Shown piece by piece: positions 50,211-56,903 of a stretch of 64,000 nucleotides of DNA (position 1 is the stretch's first letter; each line of letters starts with the position of its first letter). The position numbers were made by a program, and so were the translations under genes. This stretch comes from Mayfieldus sp038040285 (lineage in GTDB: Bacteria > Actinomycetota > Thermoleophilia > Solirubrobacterales > 70-9). The notes beneath the pieces were generated by a model, which was given only the letters and a program-made list of their open reading frames with translations, was not told the origin of the DNA and did not search any database. Where the stretch lies: positions 62,001 through 126,000 of the forward strand of contig JBBPIN010000001.1 of NCBI GenBank assembly GCA_038040285.1, read 5' to 3'.

Positions 50211-50711
50211 ATGCCACTACGCAGGCTTATTTTCCTCTCAAGCTTGGTGCTCGCGGTCGCTGCTCTAAGCCCGGCAGCGGCGCTGGGGGCGGCAAAGGGC
50301 ACCGATCGCCCGGTGAAAGGCACAAGCTCATCGACCCTGACCCTCGACCTTGCCACGGGGACGTTTACCTCCGCCGGGAGCGGTCAGCTCTCGCACCTCG
50401 GGAGGTTTACCTTCACCAACGCCGGCACGGCCACGGTCCCCGATCCGGCGGGCACCTTCAGCATTACGTCCACGTCAACCTTCGTCGCGGCGAACGGCGA
50501 CAAGGTGTTCACGACTGATACGGGGACGGGGACGCTGACGGCCACCGGAAGCGAGGGAACGCTCGTCAGCACGATCACCGGCGGCACCGGTCGCTTCGCC
50601 GACGCCAGTGGGACGATTACGATCAGGTTCAGCTTCGTAAACGTCTCGGCCGTCGGCACGACCGTCACGGTCCGCGGCCCCCTGACTCTCGAAGGACAGA
50701 TCAGCTACTAG
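50211..50711 (+). CDS. Secreted beta-rich cargo protein
   Basis: 166 aa from the ATG at 50211 (AAAAGGAG about 8 nt upstream). Sec signal: PLRRLIFLSSLVLAVAALSP with an Ala-rich cleavage region (LGAAKG). The mature part has a repetitive beta pattern: LDLATGTFTSAGSGQLSHLG RFTFTNAG, then GDKVFTTDTGTGTLTATGS and STITGGTGRFADASGTITI, which resembles small lipocalin/allene-oxide-cyclase-like barrels found in environmental bacteria. It is the only obvious non-maintenance gene in the element. A function cannot be assigned. Confidence 0.7.
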   Translation: MPLRRLIFLSSLVLAVAALSPAAALGAAKGTDRPVKGTSSSTLTLDLATGTFTSAGSGQLSHLGRFTFTNAGTATVPDPAGTFSITSTSTFVAANGDKVFTTDTGTGTLTATGSEGTLVSTITGGTGRFADASGTITIRFSFVNVSAVGTTVTVRGPLTLEGQISY

Positions 50712-50724
50712 GCGAGACCGGCCT

Positions 50725-50760
50725 GGGAGGGGCTCTTGCCCTGAGCGAGAGCCCCCTCCT
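50725..50760 (+). terminator. Hairpin after the cargo gene
   Basis: Arms GGAGGGGCTCT (50726-50736) and AGAGCCCCCTCC (50748-50759), with a single bulge, 14 bp after the stop at 50711. Confidence 0.6.
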
Positions 50761-50787
50761 GGTCGGCACGGGTTAAGCGGTCCTTCG

Positions 50788-51006
50788 CTAAGCGAAGTCC
50801 TCGTACGCCCGGCGCGCGACCTCCACGTTCTCCCGCGCCATCGCCCGCGCGCAAGGTGCCGTTGCTGGATCGCAGCGCTGTCCGCGCATTGCGGAGCGGC
50901 GCACGGCCCGGCCGCGGGTGAAGCCTGGGCGCCGGTAGACCTCCAACGGGACGCCCCCGCAATCGAGCGCCTTGGCGATGCCGTCTGCCGTCCAGCCCAG
51001 GCTCAT
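50788..51006 (-). CDS. Possible small protein downstream of the primase
   Basis: 72 aa from the ATG at 51006 (or 75 from 51015). It reads SLGWTADGIAKALDCGGVPL near the start, which could be a short HTH-like helix pair, and ends in ENVEVARRAYEDFA. The upstream part of the open frame (to 51186) overlaps the iteron repeats, so only the shorter form is credible. If real, its small size and position suggest an excisionase-type or accessory factor, but no family is recognised. Confidence 0.3.
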   Translation of the reverse strand: MSLGWTADGIAKALDCGGVPLEVYRRPGFTRGRAVRRSAMRGQRCDPATAPCARAMARENVEVARRAYEDFA

Positions 51007-51014
51007 CCCCTGCA

Positions 51015-51179
51015 TCCTGCGCGTCCTGCGCGGGCCGTTTAGACCGTCGTTTGCAGGACTTTCTTGCTTCGGCCGGCAGGATTCGCGCAGGATGCGCACG
51101 CAAATCCGGAAACTTTCTCTTGTCTGGCCTCGCATGGGAGGTTTACACAAACTGCATGCGCATCCTGCGCATCCTGCGC
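51015..51179. repeat. 9-bp iterons in two tandem pairs plus an inverted copy
   Basis: Unit (A/G)TCCTGCGC. Tandem pairs sit at 51014-51031 and 51162-51179 with exact 9-bp period; an inverted copy (GCGCAGGA) lies at 51085-51092 in between. The cluster abuts the 3' end of the primase gene. Direct repeats next to a replication gene are typical of plasmid or satellite origins. Confidence 0.55.
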
Positions 51180-51182
51180 GGG

Positions 51183-52793
51183 TCATACTCCGACGCCGCC
51201 TGAGGGGGCCTTGATGAGCGCCAGCCCGCGGTACGCACGAGCGCTCTGGCCTTGCCGTTCGGTGCCGAAGCCACGGCTGGAAAGCCGCCGACCGAGCCCG
51301 CTAGCTCCCATCGGCTGCTCGCCTAAATCCCGGCAATAATCCTCGTAGGCTCGCCGCAGCTCGACCTTCGGTACTTCAAGCCCGGCAGCGACCTTGCATC
51401 GCTCCGCTATGAACGCCCCTAGAACATCCTCGCCCTCGCGGTATTCGTGCGTCGCGCGCTCGACCGCTCCCGCTTGTCCGAGTCTGTCGCGCTGCCATTC
51501 CAGGCAGCCCTCAACGGCCCACGCGAGAATCCCCGGCAGCTCGGCCGCCAGCTTCGCTGCCAGCTCGCGATCCTTGCGCGGCCCTTCGAAGCACTCCTCG
51601 AACGGGACCAACTTCAACCGCCGCCAGATCGCATCATCGTCGCCATCGACGCGCGGCCGATGATTCGTCACGAGCACTAGCTTGAACTGCGGGCGAAACT
51701 CGAAGTGCTCGGCGTACAGAAAGCGCGCCGTCACGGTGTCGCCACCGGTTAGCTGCTTGATGGTCGCCTCGTCTAGGTGCCGGCCTTCGCCTGACTCTGA
51801 GGCGACGACGAGCCGCGCCCGATGTAGCCGGGCGATGTCGTTACGCGCGCCGCGATCGTTTGCACTGCGCGCGAAGCTGTCGAAGGCGGCGGTAGCTGCC
51901 AGGTCGCCTAGCAGCGCCTTGAGCACTTCGATGAACTTCGATTTGCCGTTCCCTCCGGTGCCGTGAAACACGGCCAGGACTTCTTCCCGAGTGTCGCCAG
52001 TCAGCGTGTAGCCGCAGAGACGACGGACGAACCCGATTAGCTCCCGATCGCCCCGGAACACTTCATCTAGGAATTGAAGCCATCGTACGGGCTCAAATTC
52101 CGGTTCATACGGAACATCCGTGCCGGCCGAAATCAAATCCTCCGGTCGCGGCGTCCGTAGCTCGCCGGTTCGCAGATCGAGCGTTCCATTCCCGCAGCCC
52201 AGCAGCCAAGGGTCAGCGTCGAGCGCGTCGGCGGCAAGTACGACCTCCGGTTCCGTCGAGGCTAGCTCGATCATGGCGCGAACCTTCGCGCTGTCCTGCG
52301 AGCGCAGGGCGTACTTCGCCTGGTACTTCCGCTCCTCGCCTTCCAGCGCCGCGGCCATGCGTAGCCGGCTCCGCGCCGTTTCCTTCGCCGCGCGCTCGAC
52401 CTCGCCGGTTCTATCCGGACGCCAGCGCCCGTCCTGCCAGCGAAGCCACTGCCGGCGTTCCTTGACGTGGCGCAACTGATCCGCGTGCAACCGGCAGAAC
52501 AGCTCGGCGTTTCCCAGGTCCGTGCACTCCGGGAGCGGAGCGGCTTCGATAAATGCGAGACGCCGGTCAGCCTCCGCGACGATCTGTACGGCTACCTCCG
52601 GCGGCAGGTGCTTGAAGTCGAGGGCAGCCACGTCCCGGTCCCCGCCGTTCATCCGAAGAAAGGTGAGCGCGTTCCTAACCGCCTCCTCCCACTCGGGCGG
52701 GCTTAGGCCGTTGCTCTCGGCGGCATTGACGTGGCCGGGACTGTGGCCGTTGGAGCTGCTGTTTACGGCTGGCGCTGATGTATGCTTGTTCAT
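51183..52793 (-). CDS. P4-type primase-helicase (D5/SF3-like)
   Basis: 536 aa from the ATG at 52793 (AAAGGA upstream; a start 9 codons earlier is possible). N-terminal half has a D5-type region (RQWLRWQDGRWRPDRTGEVE, LLGCGNGTLDLRTGELRTP); the SF3 helicase has Walker A FHGTGGNGKSKF near residue 280, Walker B/sensor region ARLVVASESGEGRHLDEATIKQLTGGD, and LVTNHRPRVDGDDDAIWRRLKLVPF, all typical of phage/plasmid P4-family proteins. It should initiate or unwind replication of the excised element. Followed by iterons. Confidence 0.93.
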   Translation of the reverse strand: MNKHTSAPAVNSSSNGHSPGHVNAAESNGLSPPEWEEAVRNALTFLRMNGGDRDVAALDFKHLPPEVAVQIVAEADRRLAFIEAAPLPECTDLGNAELFCRLHADQLRHVKERRQWLRWQDGRWRPDRTGEVERAAKETARSRLRMAAALEGEERKYQAKYALRSQDSAKVRAMIELASTEPEVVLAADALDADPWLLGCGNGTLDLRTGELRTPRPEDLISAGTDVPYEPEFEPVRWLQFLDEVFRGDRELIGFVRRLCGYTLTGDTREEVLAVFHGTGGNGKSKFIEVLKALLGDLAATAAFDSFARSANDRGARNDIARLHRARLVVASESGEGRHLDEATIKQLTGGDTVTARFLYAEHFEFRPQFKLVLVTNHRPRVDGDDDAIWRRLKLVPFEECFEGPRKDRELAAKLAAELPGILAWAVEGCLEWQRDRLGQAGAVERATHEYREGEDVLGAFIAERCKVAAGLEVPKVELRRAYEDYCRDLGEQPMGASGLGRRLSSRGFGTERQGQSARAYRGLALIKAPSGGVGV

Positions 52794-52884
52794 GCGATGT
52801 ATGTCCTTTCGGCCTTGCACGGCCGGAGCTTCGAGGGGTCGGCGAGAGCCGGCCTCTCTTCGTTTTCGGGTTGAATTTTCATCA

Positions 52885-53094
52885 TCAGGATACCTCGGAG
52901 GGGGCCGCTAACTCGGAGGGCTCAGCGACCGCGAACAGCTCGGAAGCGCCCAGCCCGAGAGCGGCCGCTACCGCGGCCCGTTCGGCCAAGGTCGAAGCCT
53001 GGCCGGCCTGAATCCGCAGGATGGCCCGGCGCTCAGCCGGCAAGCCTTCGGCCTCGATCAGCTCGCGCATCCGCCGCTCAAAATCGCCGCTCAT
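52885..53094 (-). CDS. Small protein with HTH-like spacing upstream of the primase
   Basis: 69 aa: MSGDFERRMRELIEAEGLPA, then a helical RAILRIQAGQASTLAERAAV and LGLGASELFAV. The last part resembles an XRE-type third helix and C-terminal pattern found in small phage regulators, but it is degenerate. Its start overlaps the stop of the 22-aa gene (ATGA), so it belongs to the coupled chain. 91 bp separate it from the primase. Confidence 0.5.
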   Translation of the reverse strand: MSGDFERRMRELIEAEGLPAERRAILRIQAGQASTLAERAAVAAALGLGASELFAVAEPSELAAPSEVS

Positions 53095-53159
53095 CGTCCA
53101 GCTTCCATTTCGAGCAACCGATAGGCGTGACGCGCTCGAAGTTCGTAGCGGACGATCAT
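53091..53159 (-). CDS. 22-aa micro-gene, translationally coupled on both sides
   Basis: Encodes MIVRYELRARHAYRLLEMEA plus GR. Its start overlaps the upstream stop (ATGA, 53156-53159) and its stop overlaps the downstream start (ATGA, 53091-53094). Too short for homology arguments; the case rests on the double overlap within a chain of overlapping genes. It may only be a coupling device that carries ribosomes from one gene to the next. Confidence 0.4.
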   Translation of the reverse strand: MIVRYELRARHAYRLLEMEAGR

Positions 53160-53404
53160 CGCGCCCTGCTCCAAGGTGTCCCGTCCCCGTAGCTCGGCGA
53201 GGACCAACCGGAGCTACCCGCTCCCGCGCGCTTACCCTTCGCGATCGTCTCGCGGATGCGTTCGAGCTGCAAGGCGTGTTCGGCGTCGCTGAGCAGCTTC
53301 TCGCGGCGGCGTTCGGTTACGGACGCGGCCGCCCCGCGAGCTGGCAAGCCTGCCCGGCGGCGAGCTGCATCAAGGATGCGGCGCGTGGACGATGGCTCGC
53401 TCAC
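53156..53404 (-). CDS. Small basic protein in the coupled element operon
   Basis: 82 aa from a GTG at 53404 overlapping the upstream stop (GTGA). Basic and helical: STRRILDAARRRAGLPARGA, then RRREKLLSDAEHALQLERIRETIAKGKRAG. A nucleic-acid-binding or coiled-coil role is possible. No family recognised. Confidence 0.5.
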   Translation of the reverse strand: MSEPSSTRRILDAARRRAGLPARGAAASVTERRREKLLSDAEHALQLERIRETIAKGKRAGAGSSGWSSPSYGDGTPWSRAR

Positions 53405-53589
53405 GGGATGCAAACCCCTTCGCATGCGTCAAGGACTTCGCGGAGCGCGTCCTGAGTCGCTTCGGGGATCACGGCGCCCAGCTCGATCCTGCGGAGCTGC
53501 TCGACCTCGATGAAGCTCGCGTCAGCGAATTCCTGAGGCGAGAGGCCGCAAGCTCGGCGGCGAGTGGATATCTCTCGGCCAAAGCTCAC
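53401..53589 (-). CDS. Small XRE-like HTH protein
   Basis: 62 aa from a GTG at 53589 overlapping the upstream stop (GTGA). REISTRRRACGLSPQEFADA followed by SFIEVEQLRRIELGAVIPEA and TQDALREVLDACE matches the five-helix XRE/Cro pattern, with the second and third helices forming the HTH. Likely a DNA-binding regulator of the element. Confidence 0.6.
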   Translation of the reverse strand: MSFGREISTRRRACGLSPQEFADASFIEVEQLRRIELGAVIPEATQDALREVLDACEGVCIP

Positions 53590-53804
53590 TCCGCATCGTC
53601 CGCCTCGACCTTCTGCTCAGCGGCCGGCTCCGGAGGCCAAACGGTATGGGAGACGCTATCCAGCTCCGATCGGTCCAGAATGTTCGCTGCGACCTCGTTG
53701 GCGGATGGGCCTTGCGGATCGGCGAGGATGCGTTTCTTCGATCGAAGAATCTCCCTAGCTGCGATTGGGTCGCTCCCATCCACCCAGCCGTCCTGGCCGG
53801 CCAT
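53586..53804 (-). CDS. Small acidic protein in the coupled element operon
   Basis: 72 aa from the ATG at 53804, which overlaps the upstream stop by one base (TGATG). Reads MAGQDGWVDGSDPIAAREIL, RSKKRILADPQGPSANEVAA and ends in an acidic QKVEADDAE tail. Unknown; size and acid tail resemble small phage anti-repressor or inhibitor proteins, which is only inference. Confidence 0.5.
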   Translation of the reverse strand: MAGQDGWVDGSDPIAAREILRSKKRILADPQGPSANEVAANILDRSELDSVSHTVWPPEPAAEQKVEADDAE

Positions 53805-54133
53805 CAGTAACCCTCCATAGCGGCCGCGAGCTGCTGCTGCTGGTCGGCGCTCGGGGTCGAGTCGCCGCGCTCCCACTTCTCGATGAGCCGCTCAGGAAAG
53901 CTTGCGCGGACGGCCAAATCGTGGACGCTGTAGCCCACGGCCTCGCGCTCGGCCCGGACGTTGAAGCTCTCGACCGGCGTACCGTCCAGCCGGACGATGC
54001 GGCCACCTGCTCCGAAGTCACTACGACCTTCGCGGCCGAGTCGCCCTCGGTCGCCTTCCGCGTCGAGCTGGATCGAGTCGTCCTTGCCTTTGAACACGCC
54101 TTTCAGCGTCTCGAACTTCACGCCGTCGCCCAT
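53804..54133 (-). CDS. Protein with a C-terminal XRE-type HTH
   Basis: 109 aa from the ATG at 54133, overlapping the upstream stop by one base. The N-terminal half is Gly/Asp-rich (FKGKDDSIQLDAEGDRGRLG), the C-terminal part has an HTH_3-like pattern: REAVGYSVHDLAVRASFPER LIEKWERGDSTPSADQQQQL. Looks like a phage-type regulator. Confidence 0.6.
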   Translation of the reverse strand: MGDGVKFETLKGVFKGKDDSIQLDAEGDRGRLGREGRSDFGAGGRIVRLDGTPVESFNVRAEREAVGYSVHDLAVRASFPERLIEKWERGDSTPSADQQQQLAAAMEGY

Positions 54134-54348
54134 CAGTCCGAGTCCTCGACCGGGAACAGCGCCGCCGGATCCAGGCCCAGCGCCGCGGCCAATTTACCTT
54201 GAAGCCGAGCCCCAGGTCGGTATCCCGACTCGATCATGGAGACGAGCCCGATGCTGTTGATGTGAGCCCGGCGCGTTAGCTCGGCCTGCGTCCAGCCCTC
54301 CTGCTTTCGCGCCTCGCGGACGCGCTCTGCTGCTGTCAGTGTGTTCAA
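54133..54348 (-). CDS. XRE-family transcriptional regulator
   Basis: 71 aa if it starts at the TTG at 54348, which has an ideal GGGAGG 7 nt before it; an ATG at 54363 overlaps that site. NTLTAAERVREARKQEGWTQ AELTRRAHINSIGLVSMIES GYRPGARLQGKLAAALGLDP AALF is a textbook XRE/Cro HTH. First gene of the minus-strand chain, so the likely master repressor of the element. Confidence 0.78.
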   Translation of the reverse strand: MNTLTAAERVREARKQEGWTQAELTRRAHINSIGLVSMIESGYRPGARLQGKLAAALGLDPAALFPVEDSD

Positions 54349-54907
54349 CTTTCTGCCTCCCATATTCGTTCTAGATTTAGCGTAGCGCACGCCGTGCCAA
54401 GCGCTCTCTAGAGGCTAGGTGCAGGGGTTTTGTAGCTGACAGCTTGGCCTTGACGTACCGTCCCGGAATCGAAAAGTGCCATTTCGTGCCGCCGATGCGG
54501 ACGGTAAGCACACGGTGTTGGTACTCCCGGCGCACGATCCGGCCGAAGCGCCGACGACCTCGAAGCGCGAGCCCAGCCGGACGCTTGCCACCCAGGGATG
54601 CGTGCCGGCCCGCCCGCCGGGGCGGCGTGGCACCGGGGATTAGTCGAAGGCGCCCCGCCCTGGGCCCATGCGTGGCGGGTCCCCTGGGCGCCAGCGGCTA
54701 GTGGCAGGGTGCTACAAGGTCCACTCGATAGGCGTCAGATGGGGTCTTGCCCTGCCCGCTCACATCCCGTATACGGCCGCTGGAGGTCGCTGGGCGCCCT
54801 CGGAGCCCGTTCTGGTGGTCAGGGTGCCCCCGTAGGCACGAATGGCTTAGGAGAGCGCGGACGCTAAGGCCTAGTAACGGCTGCCTGCAACTGTTACGCT
54901 GCCAGCC
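54349..54907. other. Control region between the two opposing gene sets of the element
   Basis: About 560 bp that must hold the promoters for the leftward chain and the rightward small recombinase. On the minus strand 54377-54535 is open for 52 codons from a GTG (reads REYQHRVLTVRIGGTKWHFS IPGRYVKAKLS), beta-rich with protein-like composition. This might be a small gene whose end lies just before the XRE start, but I keep it as unproven. AT-richer sequence (CTAGATTTAGCG) sits at 54371-54382. Confidence 0.35.
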
Positions 54908-55546
54908 ATGAGAGCCCTCGGATATACGAGAGTCTCGACCGGCGACCAGGCAGACAACGGCGTGTCGCTCAGCGCCCAGCGCGAGGCAATCCGCGCTGAG
55001 TGCAGGCGCCGTCCAGGTTGGGAACTCCTCGACGTGATCGAGGACGCCGGCCGCAGCGCGCGGAACATGAAGCGGCCGGGCATCTGCCGGGCGCGGGCGA
55101 TGTTGAAGGCCGGCGAGGTTGACGCGCTGATCGTCGCCAAGCTGGACCGGCTCTCCCGCTCCATGCTCGACTTCGCCACGATTCTCGACGCCTCACATCG
55201 GGAAGGCTGGAAGATCGTCGCGCTCGACCTCGGCTTCGACACTTCGACCGACCACGGCGAGATGGTCGCCAACTCACTCATGAACTTCGCGCAGTTCGAG
55301 CGTCGAATGATGGGGAGCCGTATGCGCGCCCACCATGTCGAGAAGCGCCGGCAGGACCCAACCTACAAGCCCGGCCCGGGCGGCCCTACCGACAAGCGGA
55401 CCCGAGCCCGCATCCGTCGCGCCCGAACCGGCGGCGACTCTTACGCCGCCATCGCCGAGCGATTGAACGCGGCCGCAGTGGCGACGCCGAGCGGTAGCGG
55501 CCGCTGGCATCCGGCGACAATCCGCCGGGTCGAGCGTTCGCTCTAA
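54908..55546 (+). CDS. Small serine recombinase (resolvase-type)
   Basis: 212 aa. Resolvase domain: RALGYTRVSTGDQADNGVSL with catalytic Ser near residue 10, then IVAKLDRLSRSMLDF with the catalytic Arg motif and NSLMNFAQFERRMMGSRMRA. The C-terminus is a short recombinase-type region (AIAERLNAAAVATPSGSGRW HPATIRRVERSL) without zinc ribbon or coiled coil. It could resolve multimers, help excision, or be a second integrase. It faces away from the leftward gene chain. Confidence 0.88.
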   Translation: MRALGYTRVSTGDQADNGVSLSAQREAIRAECRRRPGWELLDVIEDAGRSARNMKRPGICRARAMLKAGEVDALIVAKLDRLSRSMLDFATILDASHREGWKIVALDLGFDTSTDHGEMVANSLMNFAQFERRMMGSRMRAHHVEKRRQDPTYKPGPGGPTDKRTRARIRRARTGGDSYAAIAERLNAAAVATPSGSGRWHPATIRRVERSL

Positions 55547-55777
55547 GCTCGTCTGCGGCCCGGCCGCGATCGGGGCGGCGGCGCCATCCGCGGGCTCACG
55601 CCCGATCGGCGCTGATTCTGCCGACGCCGCCCCGATCCGAAGCCTTGAACGGCCGTCTGCGGGCTTCGGGCGAAGCGCCGCGGGTGATCGCACCCGGACG
55701 CCGCGCCTGCGGGCGCTCGCCTCGGCCAACATCGAACGCCGCGAATAGCCGGGCGCTAGGCGTCCCGACTTTAGACC
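55547..55777. other. Right end of the element
   Basis: GC-rich, with no complete gene in the integrated state. On the minus strand 55596-55777 is an open frame lacking its 5' part: it is exactly the frame that would follow the large recombinase in the excised circle, ending at a TGA at 55596. Confidence 0.6.
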
Positions 55778-55787
55778 ACTTCTCCTG
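55778..55787. other. Right attachment site core (attR)
   Basis: ACTTCTCCTG, identical to the left core at 47733-47742, and coding for the F-S-W stretch of the split host gene. Confidence 0.8.
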
Positions 55788-56499
55788 GACGATCGATCCG
55801 CCGCAGACCGCCTCCTTCCGGGGCACGGCCTATTGGTCGGCGGGGGTTTTGTTCGCCTGGGCGTCGATGGAGCGCGACTGGGAGCGAATCCGGATCGCGG
55901 CGTTCCCCGAGCTTGCGGTCGCGATCCTGCTGCTGCTCGCGACGCAACTGCACCTCGAGAAGTTCCACAACGACCTGTTCGGCTACTTCTGGGTCGCCGC
56001 CTACGCGGTCGCCGTCCCGCTGCTGATCTATCTGGTCGCGGCAACGCGCACCGGCAGCGGCGCTGACCGCCACGAGCCGCGGCTGCCGATGCCCGCTCCG
56101 CTGCGGCTGGCGCTCGCCGTGCAGGGCGCCGCCTTCGCGCTCTACGGAGCCGGTCTGTTCGTCTCTCCGTCCGGGTTCGACGGCGCCTGGCCGTGGGCGC
56201 TCACTCCGCTCACCGCCCGGGCGATCGGCGCATTTCTGATCGGCTTTGCGGTTGCGGCGACGATCGCCGTTCGGGGCAACTGCCTGCGGCGCTATCGCGG
56301 TGCCGCCCTCACCTACGCCGTGCTGGGCGCGCTCCAGCTGCTGGGCGCGGCGCTGCACTCGTCCGATTTCCGAGACGGCGTCGCGCTTCCCCTGTTCGTC
56401 GCCTTCTTCGCCACCGTTCTCGCGGTCGGGTTGGCCGGCTCGGTGCTCGACCGCCGCGATCAGGCCTCGAGCTCGCGCAGCGCCTTCTCGGCGTCGTAG
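55788..56499 (+). pseudogene. 3' fragment of the membrane protein gene split by the mobile element
   Basis: Continues the frame of 47627-47742. Encodes TIDPPQTASFRGTAYWSAG VLFAWASME, then six or so membrane helices: LAVAILLLLATQLHL, YFWVAAYAVAVPLLIYLVA, LRLALAVQGAAFALYGAGLF, LIGFAVAATIAVRG, ALTYAVLGALQLLGAAL and VAFFATVLAVGLAGSVL. The restored protein is 275 aa with about seven helices, no recognised family. In the integrated state no start codon serves this part properly, so it is probably inactive. Its end overlaps the SnoaL-like gene (convergent) by 40 bp. Confidence 0.8.
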
Positions 56500-56852
56500 T
56501 AGGCGTCCACCTCGGCGCCGCGCCCGTCGCGCATCGTCCATATGTGGACGTATCGGGCGCTCACCTCGGCGCCGCTCTCGCGCCCCACCGCGGTCATCTG
56601 GATGTTCACCAGCACGCGATCGCCGCGGCGAACGGTCGACTCCACCTGCTGGTCAAAGACATCCCACTGCTCGAGGAAGCCCTCCAGGAACTGCTCGATC
56701 GCAGCCCTGCCCTCGAAGTCGTCGCCGCCTGGGAGCTCGGGGCTCTCGCGCCACACCGCCTCGCGGTGCAGAGCGTCGAGCGCAGCCTGCACATCCCCCT
56801 GGTTGAGGGCCACGTATGAGGCGCGGATCGTGTCGAGGTCCGTCTTGGCCAC
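56460..56852 (-). CDS. SnoaL/NTF2-like protein
   Basis: 130 aa from a GTG at 56852. The cone-shaped NTF2-like pattern is clear: DTIRASYVALNQGDVQAALDALHREAVW, DFEGRAAIEQFLEGFLEQWD, VLVNIQMTAVGRESGAEVSARYVHIWTMRDGRGAEVDAYYDAEKAL. Proteins of this kind are small isomerases, dehydratases or binding folds; the role is unknown. Longer in-frame starts exist upstream but reach into the shadow of the phosphorylase gene. Confidence 0.85.
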   Translation of the reverse strand: MAKTDLDTIRASYVALNQGDVQAALDALHREAVWRESPELPGGDDFEGRAAIEQFLEGFLEQWDVFDQQVESTVRRGDRVLVNIQMTAVGRESGAEVSARYVHIWTMRDGRGAEVDAYYDAEKALRELEA

Positions 56853-56903
56853 GTACGAAATGATTACCAAGTGGCGCGTCTCGTAACGTTGGCCGAGAAC
56901 TAG

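Larger units (their letters stand above)
47733..55777. mobile_element. Integrated element of about 8.05 kb with serine recombinases and a P4-type primase
   Basis: Bounded by a 10-bp core repeat and by the two halves of a disrupted host gene that rejoin in frame. Content, left to right: large serine recombinase, secreted cargo protein, small protein, iterons, primase-helicase, a chain of tightly overlapping small genes, two HTH regulators and a small serine recombinase. No capsid, portal, terminase or conjugation gene is visible, so it resembles an integrative plasmid or a phage satellite rather than a complete prophage. Confidence 0.85.

Noticed and set aside
54444..54701. Plus-strand open frame in the element control region
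   Set aside because: Arg/Pro/Ala-rich translation without motif, antisense to a more protein-like but also unproven minus-strand frame.
54908..55546. The small recombinase as the main integrase of the element
   Set aside because: It lies inside, not at the core, and lacks the zinc and coiled-coil domains. The large recombinase sits directly on attL and is the more likely integrase, though a role for the small one in excision is still possible.
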